This document shows positions 1-11,444 of a stretch of 64,000 bases of DNA, one piece after another. The notes under the pieces are model-generated. The model was not told the origin of the DNA and did no database searches. It saw nothing but the letters and a program-made list of their open reading frames with translations. Both the position numbers and the translations under genes were made by a program. Position 1 is the stretch's first letter, and every line of letters starts with the position of its first letter. Source of the stretch: Vibrio lentus (GTDB lineage: Bacteria; Pseudomonadota; Gammaproteobacteria; Enterobacterales; Vibrionaceae); contig NZ_MCZK01000101.1 of the NCBI RefSeq assembly GCF_002875945.1, positions 1 through 64,000 on the forward strand, given 5' to 3'.

Positions 1-30
1 ATCTAAGCGGAGAAGAGCCTCAGCGCTAAG

Positions 31-1110
31 TTGAGCGAAGGTATAAAAACCGAAGTGATCGCTGGTATCATTTTCATTGTTTTCGGACTGGCAATCATCG
101 CCTTTGCTTCATTGTCTATCGTTAGGCCTATTCGCCAAGTTGTTGAGAGGCTTAATGACATTGCTTCTGGTGAAGGTGACCTTACTCAGCGATTGGAAGT
201 TAAATCGCAAGATGAGATCGGCCAACTGTCGAAAGGCTTCAACCAATTCTTAGATAAACTTCAGCACACGATCAAAGAAGTCATTCAAACCACAGAGCAA
301 GTCGCGAATACAACCAGTCAGGCTAAGTCGTCTGCGTCGAGTACGCGTGAAAGTAGTGAATCTCAATTCAAAGAAGTGGATCTAGTGGCTACTGCTGCCG
401 AAGAGATGACTCAAACTTCGGGCTTAGTGGTGCAAAATGCAGAAATCGCGGTAGATGCTGCTTGTGAAGCGAACCGTTCTGCTCAGCAAGGACAAGAGGT
501 TATCGAACTTTCAGCAGGTGAAATGAGAAAGCTGGTGGATCGTATGTCGAGCGCTGTGCCTATTGTTGAAGAGCTGGCGAAGAATAACGGCAATATTACT
601 GAGATCTTAAGTGTTATTGAGGGGATCTCTGAGCAGACCAACTTGCTAGCCTTGAATGCTGCTATTGAAGCCGCGAGGGCAGGGGAACAAGGTCGAGGTT
701 TTGCTGTGGTTGCTGATGAAGTTCGAAACCTAGCGAGTCGTACACAGTCCTCGGTTGGTGAAATTAGAGCCGTGATCGATAAGGTTCATGCTGGAACACA
801 AGATGTCGTTGAAGCGATACAAGAAGGCAACATACTGGCGAACGATACAGCACTGCACGTTCAGAAAGCGGTTGAAGATCTAGGTTCGATCTTTACTTCT
901 ATCGAGGCGATCAGTGATATGAACAGTCAGATCGTTCGAGCCGCTGAAGAGCAGCAATCCGTTTCCGGTGAAGTAAATCAAAGTGTGGTTAACATACGTG
1001 ATTTAAGTGCGAAGATTCTGGAGCAAGCCGCGGCGTCTGAGCAAGTGGGAAGTGAAATTGACCAATTGTCTCAGCAGCAGAAAAAGCTGGTGAATCAGTT
1101 TAAGGTTTAG
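31..1110 (+). CDS. Methyl-accepting chemotaxis protein, C-terminal part (5' end truncated by window or nonsense codon)
   Basis: C-terminal portion of a chemoreceptor that relays ligand signals to CheA/CheW in the inner membrane. Visible are one membrane helix (about residues 9-30), a HAMP domain (about 31-84, starting at the RPI motif) and the long cytoplasmic signalling coiled coil whose tip carries [20 protein letters not shown] from about residue 201. The periplasmic sensor domain and first membrane helix expected upstream are absent. The reading frame stays protein-like back to base 7 but has a TAA at 4-6, so the TTG at 31 is only the first possible start and has no convincing ribosome site. 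Either the gene carries a nonsense mutation or the upstream sequence belongs to a different arrangement outside the window. The family assignment is certain; whether the gene is intact is not. Confidence 0.85.
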   Translation: MSEGIKTEVIAGIIFIVFGLAIIAFASLSIVRPIRQVVERLNDIASGEGDLTQRLEVKSQDEIGQLSKGFNQFLDKLQHTIKEVIQTTEQVANTTSQAKSSASSTRESSESQFKEVDLVATAAEEMTQTSGLVVQNAEIAVDAACEANRSAQQGQEVIELSAGEMRKLVDRMSSAVPIVEELAKNNGNITEILSVIEGISEQTNLLALNAAIEAARAGEQGRGFAVVADEVRNLASRTQSSVGEIRAVIDKVHAGTQDVVEAIQEGNILANDTALHVQKAVEDLGSIFTSIEAISDMNSQIVRAAEEQQSVSGEVNQSVVNIRDLSAKILEQAAASEQVGSEIDQLSQQQKKLVNQFKV

Positions 1111-1175
1111 CTGTTAAGACTTAGCTTTATAAGACAAGACGCAGCTGTATAAGGCTAGGTAAACAGTTGAATTAG

Positions 1176-1210
1176 AAAAGGGCCAAATGAAGATTTCATT
1201 TGGCCCTTTT
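1176..1210. terminator. Bidirectional intrinsic terminator between MCP and roxA
   Basis: A near-perfect inverted repeat (AAAAGGGCCAAATGAA, 2-base loop, complementary arm) with A-tract and T-tract on the two sides. It sits between the convergent chemoreceptor gene and roxA and can serve both. Confidence 0.85.
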
Positions 1211-1283
1211 TAGTTGTGTCTTTTCAGATACAGAGTTTGTTCGACTGTTTTACTATTGGATGGGGTAACCCGTTATCGAGATA

Positions 1284-2417
1284 TTAGTCCTCGATGAACC
1301 AGTAGCCTTTGTTCACTAATTCAGTCACGACAGTAACACCGGAAGGAGACAACGTGGTTGCTGAATTAATGATGGTGTCATCGCACAGCACGTTTAGTAG
1401 CGATGAATCCGATTCTTCAACCTTGACCACTTCACCATTGATGTAAGCCGTGTTGCTTTCATTCTCGTGGTAGAGCGCTTTTAAGCCAGATACACGGTGG
1501 ATCTCACCTTCTGACTCTAGGTGTTGAGCGATCTCTTCTGCTGTCCATAGAGGCTCAGGTGCAACGATATCAAGCTGGTGGCGTGATTGGCTTAGCAGGC
1601 AGCCCATGAAGTCGTTGATGGTTTCTGGCTCTTCAAGCGCCGACATCAACATCTCCGTTAGGTTGTTCATATCAGACGCACGAATCTTGCCGTAGTTATC
1701 TTGAGATTTGAATTCAGGATCATGTAGGTGAACGTCACCCATATCATGCGCCAGTACAAAATCTGCAAAGTTGCTGATTAGCTCTTGTTCTTTTGGTGAA
1801 CGGTAACCAATAGAGTAGCTCATTGAAGGTTCTAAGGTTGTACCTTCATGAGGAAAGCCTGGCGGGATATAAAGAATATCGCCGGGCTCTAAAGTTTCAT
1901 CAATGATGGGATCAAAGCCTTCAATTTGACGAAGAGCAGAAGCTTGAATGGTTTCTTGGTACTGACCAACATCTTTTGCTCCAACCTTCCATTGTCGCTT
2001 ACCTTGACCTTGGATGATGAACACATCGTATTGATCGATATGCGGGCCTACGCCACCTTCAGGTGCTGAGTAGCAGATCATCAGATCGTCGAATAACCAG
2101 TTTGGCAATTGTTGAAAAGCTTCAGTCAACTGGTTAGCTCCTTGGTGCCAATGGTTTGCTGCTTGCACTACTAGTTGCCAATGAGTTTCAGTGAGTTCAC
2201 CGAACTTATCTTCAGAGAAGGGGCCGTGTTCTGCTTCCCATTTATTATCAAGGTTAGATATAAAGCGAGAATCCACTTCTTCTTCCATCGATAAACCAGC
2301 AAGTTCTTCTGGCGAAATAGGGTCGACGAAGTTTTGGAATCCACCTTTTAAGATGGTTGGTTTTTTATGCCAGTAGTTTTCAAGAAACTCGGGCATAGAA
2401 AAGCTAAGTTGGTACAT
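1284..2417 (-). CDS. roxA: 50S ribosomal protein L16 3-hydroxylase RoxA (YcfD), JmjC/cupin oxygenase
   Basis: Fe(II)/2-oxoglutarate-dependent oxygenase; the E. coli family member hydroxylates an arginine of ribosomal protein uL16. The 377-residue protein has a JmjC-type cupin with the iron triad visible as H126, D128 (GPHIDQYD) and H190 (PPGFPHEG), followed by the C-terminal dimerisation and winged-helix region typical of this family. The ATG at 2417 has an AGGA ribosome site six bases upstream. It is the last gene of a leftward run yfcA-priC-rsmS-roxA; the 29-bp gap to rsmS holds part of a 7-bp tandem repeat. Full length and no missing catalytic residue. Confidence 0.93.
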   Translation of the reverse strand: MYQLSFSMPEFLENYWHKKPTILKGGFQNFVDPISPEELAGLSMEEEVDSRFISNLDNKWEAEHGPFSEDKFGELTETHWQLVVQAANHWHQGANQLTEAFQQLPNWLFDDLMICYSAPEGGVGPHIDQYDVFIIQGQGKRQWKVGAKDVGQYQETIQASALRQIEGFDPIIDETLEPGDILYIPPGFPHEGTTLEPSMSYSIGYRSPKEQELISNFADFVLAHDMGDVHLHDPEFKSQDNYGKIRASDMNNLTEMLMSALEEPETINDFMGCLLSQSRHQLDIVAPEPLWTAEEIAQHLESEGEIHRVSGLKALYHENESNTAYINGEVVKVEESDSSLLNVLCDDTIINSATTLSPSGVTVVTELVNKGYWFIED

Positions 2418-2436
2418 GTGAATCCTGTCTATATTT

Positions 2437-2464
2437 ATGCTAGATGCTAGATGCTAGATGCTAG
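2437..2464. repeat. Four perfect tandem copies of a 7-bp unit (atgctag)
   Basis: Bases 2437-2464 consist of four exact head-to-tail copies of atgctag. The array covers the last codons and stop of rsmS and the start of the rsmS-roxA gap. Because the unit is 7 bp, successive copies are read in different frames. Confidence 0.95.
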
Positions 2465-2617
2465 TTTGGCTTGTAAATCTTGTTGGACAATTTTAATTGC
2501 CTCTAACGCTACTTCTGGGTCGATTTCGTTGCTTTCGAGCAGATAGATCAGGTCGACAGCTAACTTAACTTCTTCTGGGGCGTTATCCAGTGGTGATGAT
2601 GTGTTATCAGTGCTCAT
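2447..2617 (-). CDS. rsmS: RsmS (YbaM family) small protein
   Basis: A 56-residue protein beginning MSTDNTSS and containing the core LAVDLIYLLESNEIDPEVAL, which I recognise as the YbaM/RsmS family, a small regulatory protein encoded beside priC in enterobacteria. RsmS was described in Pectobacterium as a pleiotropic regulator; its biochemical role is unclear. The ATG at 2617 overlaps the end of priC (stop at 2607-2609) by 11 bp, indicating translational coupling. The C-terminus LASSI and the TAG stop at 2447-2449 are encoded inside a 7-bp tandem repeat. It is too short for most ORF cut-offs, but family match and synteny make it secure. Confidence 0.88.
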   Translation of the reverse strand: MSTDNTSSPLDNAPEEVKLAVDLIYLLESNEIDPEVALEAIKIVQQDLQAKLASSI

Positions 2618-3155
2618 TTCGCTTAGGGTTCTCTAAGTTGATCAATCTTTCAATATTTTTCATGGAGTCTTCGCAGCGTTCTAATCGCTCTTTTGCTAAC
2701 TGCCAGGCATCTTCCGCTTTTTTCTTACTGTGGCGAGGCGCAGAATCAAACGCTAACTTTCGTACTCGTACTAAATCGACCAATCGCTTTTGCCAATCTT
2801 GGTGCTGAGCGAGTTCGTTATACAAGTCATTGAGACTTTTCCCCGACTTGCTTTTTCGATCTAACCTTAAATCATGGTTGGCTAACTCTCTTTGGACAGC
2901 CGCTATCTGATTGGTTAGCTTTTCGGTCAGGTAAGTCGCGCGAGATGCAGTGAGCTGATTATTAGCCTGCTCTCGTAATATGGTTCGGTAGGTGGTCTGC
3001 GCTTCCATTGCGTAGGGAAGTAAAATAGACGCACTACATTTAAATAAGGTTCTGTCGAATAACGCTTGATGATAAGCGCCCCTCGATTTATCAACTTGAG
3101 AGCAATGACCAATCAAGGTATCAAGGACACTTTTAAGCTTTGAAAAATGATTCAT
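2607..3155 (-). CDS. priC: Primosomal replication protein PriC
   Basis: PriC helps reload the DnaB helicase at stalled replication forks (the PriC-dependent restart pathway) and binds SSB. The 182-residue, highly helical, basic protein matches the PriC family along its length (for example LPYAMEAQTTYRTI and the LVRVRKLAFDSAPRH stretch). The ATG at 3155 is preceded by GGAAGAG at good spacing. It lies 22 bp downstream of yfcA and overlaps rsmS by 11 bp, the same priC-ybaM pairing known in E. coli. No truncation seen. Confidence 0.92.
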   Translation of the reverse strand: MNHFSKLKSVLDTLIGHCSQVDKSRGAYHQALFDRTLFKCSASILLPYAMEAQTTYRTILREQANNQLTASRATYLTEKLTNQIAAVQRELANHDLRLDRKSKSGKSLNDLYNELAQHQDWQKRLVDLVRVRKLAFDSAPRHSKKKAEDAWQLAKERLERCEDSMKNIERLINLENPKRNEH

Positions 3156-3177
3156 GTCTCTTCCCGAACGCTGGTGG

Positions 3178-3957
3178 TTATAAGTTTACAAACCACGCTT
3201 CGTAAGCCAGTTTAATCGCAAGAACGCTAACAACCGTAACAAACACAGGTCTTATAAAAGTAGCGCCAAAACGAATGGCTGAGTGTGCCCCTACGAATGC
3301 ACCTGCCATTAAGCATACACCCATGGTTAAACCAAGTACCCAATCGATATGCCCTAGAATCGCAAAAGTAACTAGAGAGGTGAAGTTACTGGTGAAGTTC
3401 ATTGCTTTTGATAGGCCAGAAGCAAGCAAAATATTTAGACGATAGAGAGCCATAGAGCTAACTGTCCAAAAAGCGCCAGTGCCTGGGCCTGCAACACCAT
3501 CATAAAACCCCAGTATGAACCCTTGGTACTTTTGTTTTTTCTTAAGAACGGGGCAAGGCTTCGGAGACACATTGTGGCTGACATCCGGAGTCTTGTGGAA
3601 AATGGTATAGACCGCAGCAGCAAGAATGACCAATGGCAGCACTTTCTCTAACCACTTCGTGCTAATAGTATCGACCGCTAAAGTACCTATGGTTGCACCA
3701 ATTAATGTCGCAATGAACGCGTTTATCCAACATTCAGGTTTAAATAGCTTTTTACGATAATAAGTGACAGCGGCCGTTGATGAAGCAAAGGTCGCAGCAA
3801 GTTTATTGGTACCAAGTGCAATGTGTGGCGGCAGCCCTAGTGATAACAAAGCAGGGACGGTCAGCATTCCGCCTCCGCCAGCCACTGCATCAATAAAGCC
3901 GGCTGCAAATGCAACCAAAGCAAGTACAACCAACATGGTTGGTTCAATCATTTCCAT
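3178..3957 (-). CDS. yfcA: TSUP (TauE/SafE) family membrane transporter YfcA
   Basis: Inner-membrane protein of the sulfite exporter TauE/SafE family, 259 residues, about eight hydrophobic segments. The two family repeats are visible, the first with the glycine-rich FIDAVAGGGG motif near the N-terminus and the second around FYDGVAGPGTGAFW. Members move organosulfur anions or sulfite, but the substrate of YfcA-type proteins is not established. Two nearby ATGs (3957 and 3951) could be the start. It is the first gene of the run yfcA-priC-rsmS-roxA and may be cotranscribed from dinG, which lies 128 bp upstream with no terminator visible. Confidence 0.87.
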   Translation of the reverse strand: MEMIEPTMLVVLALVAFAAGFIDAVAGGGGMLTVPALLSLGLPPHIALGTNKLAATFASSTAAVTYYRKKLFKPECWINAFIATLIGATIGTLAVDTISTKWLEKVLPLVILAAAVYTIFHKTPDVSHNVSPKPCPVLKKKQKYQGFILGFYDGVAGPGTGAFWTVSSMALYRLNILLASGLSKAMNFTSNFTSLVTFAILGHIDWVLGLTMGVCLMAGAFVGAHSAIRFGATFIRPVFVTVVSVLAIKLAYEAWFVNL

Positions 3958-4085
3958 AAATAGCTATTGTTCTCGTTCTGTGCTGGTAGGGCAGCGGCAT
4001 GGGTAACTTGAGGGTTAGCCATGCACAATTGTGAATGCAAAGGTCAAGCGATGGTAGACCCAGAGCCACCGATACGATGGCTAAA

Positions 4086-6161
4086 TTAGTATTTTATTGT
4101 TCTTTTAAAAGGCGGTAGCGAGTCGAGTAAGGATTTCCCGTAACGCTTTGTCACTATGCGCCGATCAAGGATCGTGACTTTACCAGAATCTCTTTCTTTA
4201 CGCAGTAACCGTCCGACAGATTGAATAAGCTTTTTACTCGCTTCTGGAACGGTAATCTGCATGAAGGGATTACCGCCTCTTGATTCGATATATTCAGAGT
4301 GTGCTCGTTCAACTGGTGAGGTTGGTACTCCGAATGGAATCTTGGTGATGACCAGATTTTCAAGAAGCTCTCCCGGTAAATCAAGACCTTCAGAAAAGCT
4401 TCCAGTTCCAAATAGAACGCTTGTTTTACCTTGATCTATTAGCTTTTTATGTTTTTTTAGGATTTCAGTGCGTGAAGTGTCACCTTGAACCTGTAAAGCC
4501 CATGACTTTTTAACGAAATCTGTTGCCAAAGCTTCCGCAACTTTGTTCATTTGCCAGTATGAAGAGAATAGAACGAGATTGGCTTTGTTGTCTTCTATTA
4601 CCTTAGGCAAAATTTCAATAAGATATTCAGTAAACTGAGGCGCCTGTGGCTCGTATTTCATCGCTGGAACGATCAGCTCTGCTTGGTTTTGGTAATCGAA
4701 TGGGGATGCCAATGCTAAAAACTGTACTCCATCCTCTTCTTTCTGACTGATACCTGCTTGATGACAGAAAAAACTGAAGGAGTTAAGCGCTCTCATTGTC
4801 GCTGAAACGAGCACAGCACCGACACAGCGGCTCCAAATCTGTTGGTCTAGCTGCCAACCAACTTCTAACGGAGAGACATTAACAACAAAGTCCCCTTCGC
4901 TTTCTTTGCTCAATTCAAGCCAACGCGCCAAAGGCGCACCTTTTTCGCGTTTAGGTTCAGCCATTAAACGCCAAACTTGAGCAAGATTTTCTGTTCTTTG
5001 TATATAGAAGCCTATTTCAGCCAGAGCTGGCTCTGCTAACTTTGCCGAAAGCTCCCCATCTTTTACACGCTCTGCTATGAGGTCGGCGATTTTCGCTACG
5101 GCTTGGCTTGTCTTTTGAGTCAACTGTTTCAGATCTTTCGATTCGCTTTCCAGCCATTCCGGTAAGTCGCCGTGTTCGAAACGATACAGGCCATCTTCAA
5201 AGTGGTTAGCATCAAATTGTTTGCTCATTTGACTCAGGGTCGGAATCAACTGTTGAACAGAGTCTTGCAGTTCATTTCTGAATCGGCCGACTCGCTTTTC
5301 ATCCGCCAAGCCCGAAAGCTTGGTGATTGATTGATTCAAACGCTCTAACCATGAAGCTGCACCTTTTAAACTTGCTGCTGCGGAGGAATGGTCTCTTGCT
5401 ACGTGTGGTAAGTGGTGAGCCTCATCGAATATATAGATGCTGTTTTCTGGTTCAGGGAGTATAACTCCGCCACCAAGGTCAGCATCAGCCATAACCAAAC
5501 TGTGATTAGCAATAATCACATCGACTTTATCTAACTCCGAGCGTGCTTTTTGGAAAGGGCAATCTCGATGAGTCGGCATACTGTTGTTACAGCTGTGCTT
5601 ATCGCTCACAATCATTTGCCAAATCATATTGTCGATTGGTTTAGGCCATGAGTCACGATCCCCGTCCCATTTACCTTGAGCCAAACTACGATGCATGGTT
5701 TGAAGCTGTTCGATGTCTTTCTTCTTTGGCTTAGATTCGAACATTGCCATTTGTCCACCATCAACCCCACAAGCGGCGGCTAACTTCTCGGCACAACAAT
5801 AACGCTGTCTACCTTTGGCGAGTATAAAAGAGAACTCTCTATCAGTAAGTCTTCTATATAGAGGGAGATCTTTATTTACGAGCTGTTCTTGAAGTGCAAC
5901 CGTCGCTGTTGAAATGACGATTTTTCGATTGTTGAGGACAGCGACAGGAATCGTAGCCATGAGATAGGCGAGTGATTTTCCGATCCCGGTTCCTGCTTCA
6001 GCCACGATCATACGATTACTTTTATGGTATTGACCACAAAGTGTCTTCGCAATTTCGGCTACAAGGTAATTTTGAGCACGTCTAGGTACAAAGTTGTCCA
6101 ACTGATCTTGGAGGTTTTGATAACTGGTGCGAATGGATTTTTGAATTTTAGTAGTTAGCAT
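4086..6161 (-). CDS. dinG: ATP-dependent DNA helicase DinG
   Basis: XPD-like superfamily 2 helicase, 5'-3' polarity, with an iron-sulfur cluster; it resolves R-loops and DNA structures at replication forks. In 691 residues one sees Walker A (AGTGIGKS, K62), the Cys-rich FeS region (GRQRYCCAEKLAAACG and later cysteines), the DEAH box (IFDEAHH) and C-terminal motif VI (QSVGRLLRKERDSG). The ATG at 6161 gives MLTTKIQKSI, the usual Vibrio/E. coli N-terminus; an upstream in-frame GTG at 6197 would add 12 residues not seen in the family. It is adjacent to the divergently transcribed porin gene, as I recall for dinG and ompT in V. cholerae. Confidence 0.93.
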   Translation of the reverse strand: MLTTKIQKSIRTSYQNLQDQLDNFVPRRAQNYLVAEIAKTLCGQYHKSNRMIVAEAGTGIGKSLAYLMATIPVAVLNNRKIVISTATVALQEQLVNKDLPLYRRLTDREFSFILAKGRQRYCCAEKLAAACGVDGGQMAMFESKPKKKDIEQLQTMHRSLAQGKWDGDRDSWPKPIDNMIWQMIVSDKHSCNNSMPTHRDCPFQKARSELDKVDVIIANHSLVMADADLGGGVILPEPENSIYIFDEAHHLPHVARDHSSAAASLKGAASWLERLNQSITKLSGLADEKRVGRFRNELQDSVQQLIPTLSQMSKQFDANHFEDGLYRFEHGDLPEWLESESKDLKQLTQKTSQAVAKIADLIAERVKDGELSAKLAEPALAEIGFYIQRTENLAQVWRLMAEPKREKGAPLARWLELSKESEGDFVVNVSPLEVGWQLDQQIWSRCVGAVLVSATMRALNSFSFFCHQAGISQKEEDGVQFLALASPFDYQNQAELIVPAMKYEPQAPQFTEYLIEILPKVIEDNKANLVLFSSYWQMNKVAEALATDFVKKSWALQVQGDTSRTEILKKHKKLIDQGKTSVLFGTGSFSEGLDLPGELLENLVITKIPFGVPTSPVERAHSEYIESRGGNPFMQITVPEASKKLIQSVGRLLRKERDSGKVTILDRRIVTKRYGKSLLDSLPPFKRTIKY

Positions 6162-6675
6162 ACTGTGACCTACGTAACGGAGCGAGGATAGTAGCACATA
6201 TCACTAGTCGGTACATTTACGGCGAAATAGCTTGCTTTTGAATCAAAGGTAGATCTTGTTCACAAAAAAAAACTGAACCATCAGGAACTTAACGATTTTA
6301 TTTATCTTGCGAAATATAAATATTAAAAAAGACTTAGCTACAGGTGTTAAGTTCTGATTTTAGCTTGTTATTCATACTTTTTTCAGTGTTAAGTTCTGTA
6401 TTGTTCTTTTTTAGGATTATTATATTTCCTGATAAAACTAAGGATAACTTGCTCGTAAAATGATGAAAAAAAATGTAAGTGTTTGATTTTTATGTTCTTG
6501 TGTTTTTTTTAGGTCTATTTTTAGTTTATTTGACACGCAGGATAATCTTTTGCAATCTAGACCTCGAAATTTAGTGACGGTGATTAACCAACAAAGAGTG
6601 GTAATGACCAGTCATAAAAAATAAAAGGGAACCGGGCAAGGATCTCCCATTCTTAGAAAAGGCAGTGGATTTATT
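6162..6675. other. Intergenic region between dinG and porin gene
   Basis: 514 bp, AT-rich, no coding potential. It must hold the promoters of the divergent dinG and porin genes. A TTGACA hexamer at 6530-6535 is a plausible porin -35. The stretch 6240-6520 is rich in A and T runs, as is common upstream of regulated Vibrio porin genes, but I cannot place ToxR or CRP sites with confidence. No RNA gene recognised. Confidence 0.6.
6530..6558 (+). promoter_or_regulatory. Candidate porin promoter
   Basis: TTGACA at 6530-6535 is a perfect -35 hexamer; at 17 bp spacing lies only a weak -10 (CAATCT, 6553-6558), while GATAAT occurs at 6541-6546. The transcript would have a leader of roughly 110 nt. Placement of the -10 is uncertain. 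Confidence 0.4.
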
Positions 6676-7713
6676 ATGAAAAAGACTCTATTAGCGCTAG
6701 CTATCGCAGCGGTATCAACTTCTGCATTCGCAGTTGAAACAAGTTCTCAAAACTCTAAGCCAATGTTTGAGTTTGACGACATGCATAAAGACCAATTCTC
6801 AGTGTCTGGTGCATGGGGCGTTGGTGGTTACTACGATTCTTACTCTGGTGCAATCTACGATGATTGGGCTACAGCTTTAACTCTAGCGGTAAGCTTCAAG
6901 AACAACCGTTGGGTTGGTTACTTCGAAACAGACCTAGAGATGAACTACATCTCTGATACAAATGAGTCAGCTAAAGTTGCTGAAGTTTACGACAGCATTG
7001 AGTCAGGTCCTACAACTGATGTAGACAAAGCATGGTTAGGTTTCGACACTGGTTTCGGTGTTGCATCTTTCGGTTGGGAAAATGACACAGCTCTAGATAA
7101 AGTTGATGGTGCTGGTGACATGACTTACGAATTTGGTGCTTCTGCTGGCGATGCTTCTGACGGCTTTAACGTAGTTAAATTCCAAGGTGCTACTTCAGGT
7201 GTTGCTTACGGTATCTCTTACTTCGAAACTAAAGATAGCCACGCAGCTGCAGACAAAGGTGTGAACGGTTACGTTGGTTTCGAACACGAAATCTTCAACA
7301 TCTACGCTGGTTACGAAGATCGTGATGAAGCTGAGTACACAGTAACTTCTGTTTCTGGTAACGTTAAAGTTGCTGATACAGTTAAACTAGGCTTTAACTC
7401 TTGGATTGATGAAGGCAACAAATCTGGCGCTGACACAACTGACAAGAAAAACACTGGTTACTACCTATCAGGCGCATTCGATGCTTCTGAGCAGGTAACT
7501 GTTGCTGCTGGTTACGGTGCAAACACTACTGAAGAAAACAACTCAGCTGATAAAGATTACAGCTACATGAACGTTGCTGTAATGTACAAGCATAGTGACC
7601 GCATGGACATGGGTATCGATATCAAACAAGAACTTGACGTACCAAACGGTGTTCGCGCTGAAAGTTCTGACGAAGAGACATTCGTATTCGCAGCTGCTTA
7701 CTACTACTTCTAA
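6676..7713 (+). CDS. Outer-membrane porin, V. cholerae OmpT-like
   Basis: 345-residue outer-membrane beta-barrel porin. It has a clear Sec signal peptide (MKKTLLALAIAAVSTSAFA, cleavage before VETSS), alternating amphipathic strands rich in Gly, Asp, Tyr, and a C-terminal strand ending AAAYYYF, the terminal aromatic that the BAM complex recognises. Codon use is strongly biased to abundant codons, typical of a highly expressed porin. Position beside dinG is what I recall for the ToxR-repressed OmpT porin of V. cholerae; the assignment to OmpT rather than another general porin rests on that synteny. It is monocistronic, closed by a strong terminator. Confidence 0.85.
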   Translation: MKKTLLALAIAAVSTSAFAVETSSQNSKPMFEFDDMHKDQFSVSGAWGVGGYYDSYSGAIYDDWATALTLAVSFKNNRWVGYFETDLEMNYISDTNESAKVAEVYDSIESGPTTDVDKAWLGFDTGFGVASFGWENDTALDKVDGAGDMTYEFGASAGDASDGFNVVKFQGATSGVAYGISYFETKDSHAAADKGVNGYVGFEHEIFNIYAGYEDRDEAEYTVTSVSGNVKVADTVKLGFNSWIDEGNKSGADTTDKKNTGYYLSGAFDASEQVTVAAGYGANTTEENNSADKDYSYMNVAVMYKHSDRMDMGIDIKQELDVPNGVRAESSDEETFVFAAAYYYF

Positions 7714-7742
7714 TAGTCTAACTCTTAGTTAAGTAACGCTGT

Positions 7743-7770
7743 AAAAGCCAGTCTTAGGACTGGCTTTTTT
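7743..7770 (+). terminator. Intrinsic terminator of porin gene
   Basis: AAAAGCCAGTC, TTAG loop, GACTGGCTTTTTT: an 11-bp stem with a T-run, 30 bp after the porin stop. Confidence 0.9.
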
Positions 7771-7795
7771 GTGCCTGAAATTTATCAACGCATAT

Positions 7796-7826
7796 AAAAA
7801 TGGCCGCTTATATAGCGGCCATTTCT
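7796..7826 (-). terminator. Intrinsic terminator of rluE
   Basis: Perfect 9-bp inverted repeat ATGGCCGCT/AGCGGCCAT with a 5-base loop; read leftwards it is followed by TTTTT. It lies 20 bp after the rluE stop. Confidence 0.8.
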
Positions 7827-7846
7827 CTACTTGTCGAGTTATTACT

Positions 7847-8575
7847 TTAGATCTCTTTCCACTCACCTGGCTGAAGCTGACCCACGTTTATATTCCCCAT
7901 CGAATAGCGAATAAGACGCAGGGTAGGGAAGCCGATATTTGCTGTCATCCGTCTTACCTGGCGGTTGCGCCCTTCAATGATAGTAATGGCTAACCATGTT
8001 GTTGGTATCGCGGCTCTGAAACGCACTGGAGGGGTTCTTTCCCACACAACAGGTTCAGACATCACTTCAATCTGAGCTGGCAGTGTCATGCCGTCTTTTA
8101 GCTTCACGCCTTTTCTCAATTTATCTAAATCTTCCTCAGAAGGTGCGCCTTCAACCTGCACCCAGTAAGTCTTTGGTGACTTTGAGTTTGGTTGGGTCAA
8201 TTTGGCTTGGAAGATGCCATCGTTGGTTAAGACCATCAACCCTTCACTATCACGGTCAAGTCGTCCAGCAGCATAAACATCTTTAACTGGAATAAAGTCA
8301 GCGAGTGTTTTCCTGCCTTCGCCATCTGTGAATTGGCTGAGAGTATCGAAAGGCTTGTTGAACAAAATTACTTTACGATCTTCAAGTGATACCTTGGGTT
8401 TTGCGTTAGTAGGCTTACCTTTGTATCGATGTTTACTTGAGTGAGGTTTCTTGTGCGAATTGCCAGTGTTATTTTTATCACTGCCGCGGCTCGGTCTATT
8501 ACCGTTTTGTTTTAATGTTGTACCAGAACGAGTTGGTTTGTCTGAGCTAGATGCGCCTCGAGAGCGAGTAGACAT
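7847..8575 (-). CDS. rluE: 23S rRNA pseudouridine(2457) synthase RluE
   Basis: RsuA-family pseudouridine synthase; E. coli RluE isomerises U2457 of 23S rRNA. The catalytic aspartate is D107 in [10 protein letters not shown], followed by the family motifs GRNRQVRRM and YWVQVEG. The S4 domain of RsuA/RluB is missing, as in RluE. The first 60 residues are a Ser/Lys/Arg-rich low-complexity extension, so the mature catalytic domain starts near residue 64 (RKVILFNKP). The gene is divergent from icd, matching the rluE-icd pairing of E. coli. Confidence 0.88.
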   Translation of the reverse strand: MSTRSRGASSSDKPTRSGTTLKQNGNRPSRGSDKNNTGNSHKKPHSSKHRYKGKPTNAKPKVSLEDRKVILFNKPFDTLSQFTDGEGRKTLADFIPVKDVYAAGRLDRDSEGLMVLTNDGIFQAKLTQPNSKSPKTYWVQVEGAPSEEDLDKLRKGVKLKDGMTLPAQIEVMSEPVVWERTPPVRFRAAIPTTWLAITIIEGRNRQVRRMTANIGFPTLRLIRYSMGNINVGQLQPGEWKEI

Positions 8576-11121
<2,546 letters not shown>

Positions 11122-11212
11122 TGATTAGACTCACCGTTAGCAAGTCATAGATATGGGTTGCTAACGAGTCGCTTGATCTGACAGTTAAGTCATAGATTAA
11201 GTCAAAACGAAA

Positions 11213-11248
11213 GGCGCTTTAACGATAACGTTAAAGCGTCTTTTTTTT
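11213..11248 (+). terminator. Intrinsic terminator of icd
   Basis: CGCTTTAACG, ATAA loop, CGTTAAAGCG followed by a run of eight T. Confidence 0.9.
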
Positions 11249-11330
11249 CATGATACTTTCCTCGACCTAGCTTGAGGTCGAACATCCTCGGACGAATTGT
11301 ACTGTGAGCAACTTTATAGCTCGCAGATCG

Positions 11331-11378
11331 AAAAACCGCTCATTTAATCCTGTATTAAAGGTATCAAATGAGCGGTTT
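11331..11378 (-). terminator. Candidate terminator of cspD
   Basis: 13-bp perfect inverted repeat AAACCGCTCATTT/AAATGAGCGGTTT separated by 20 bases; read leftwards the stem ends in TTTTT. The long loop lowers confidence. Confidence 0.65.
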
Positions 11379-11444
11379 CAATATTCTGCTTACCTGTCAG
11401 CCGTTAACTAACGCTGATGGAGGTCAACATGATTTGGCAATCGC

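Larger units (their letters stand above)
11122..11444. other. Intergenic region between icd and cspD
   Basis: 323 bp between convergent genes. It contains the icd terminator near 11213 and the cspD terminator near 11331. Nothing else was recognised. Confidence 0.6.

Noticed and set aside
2590..2808. Plus-strand open frame across priC and rsmS
   Set aside because: Opposite strand to two recognised genes and no recognisable protein.
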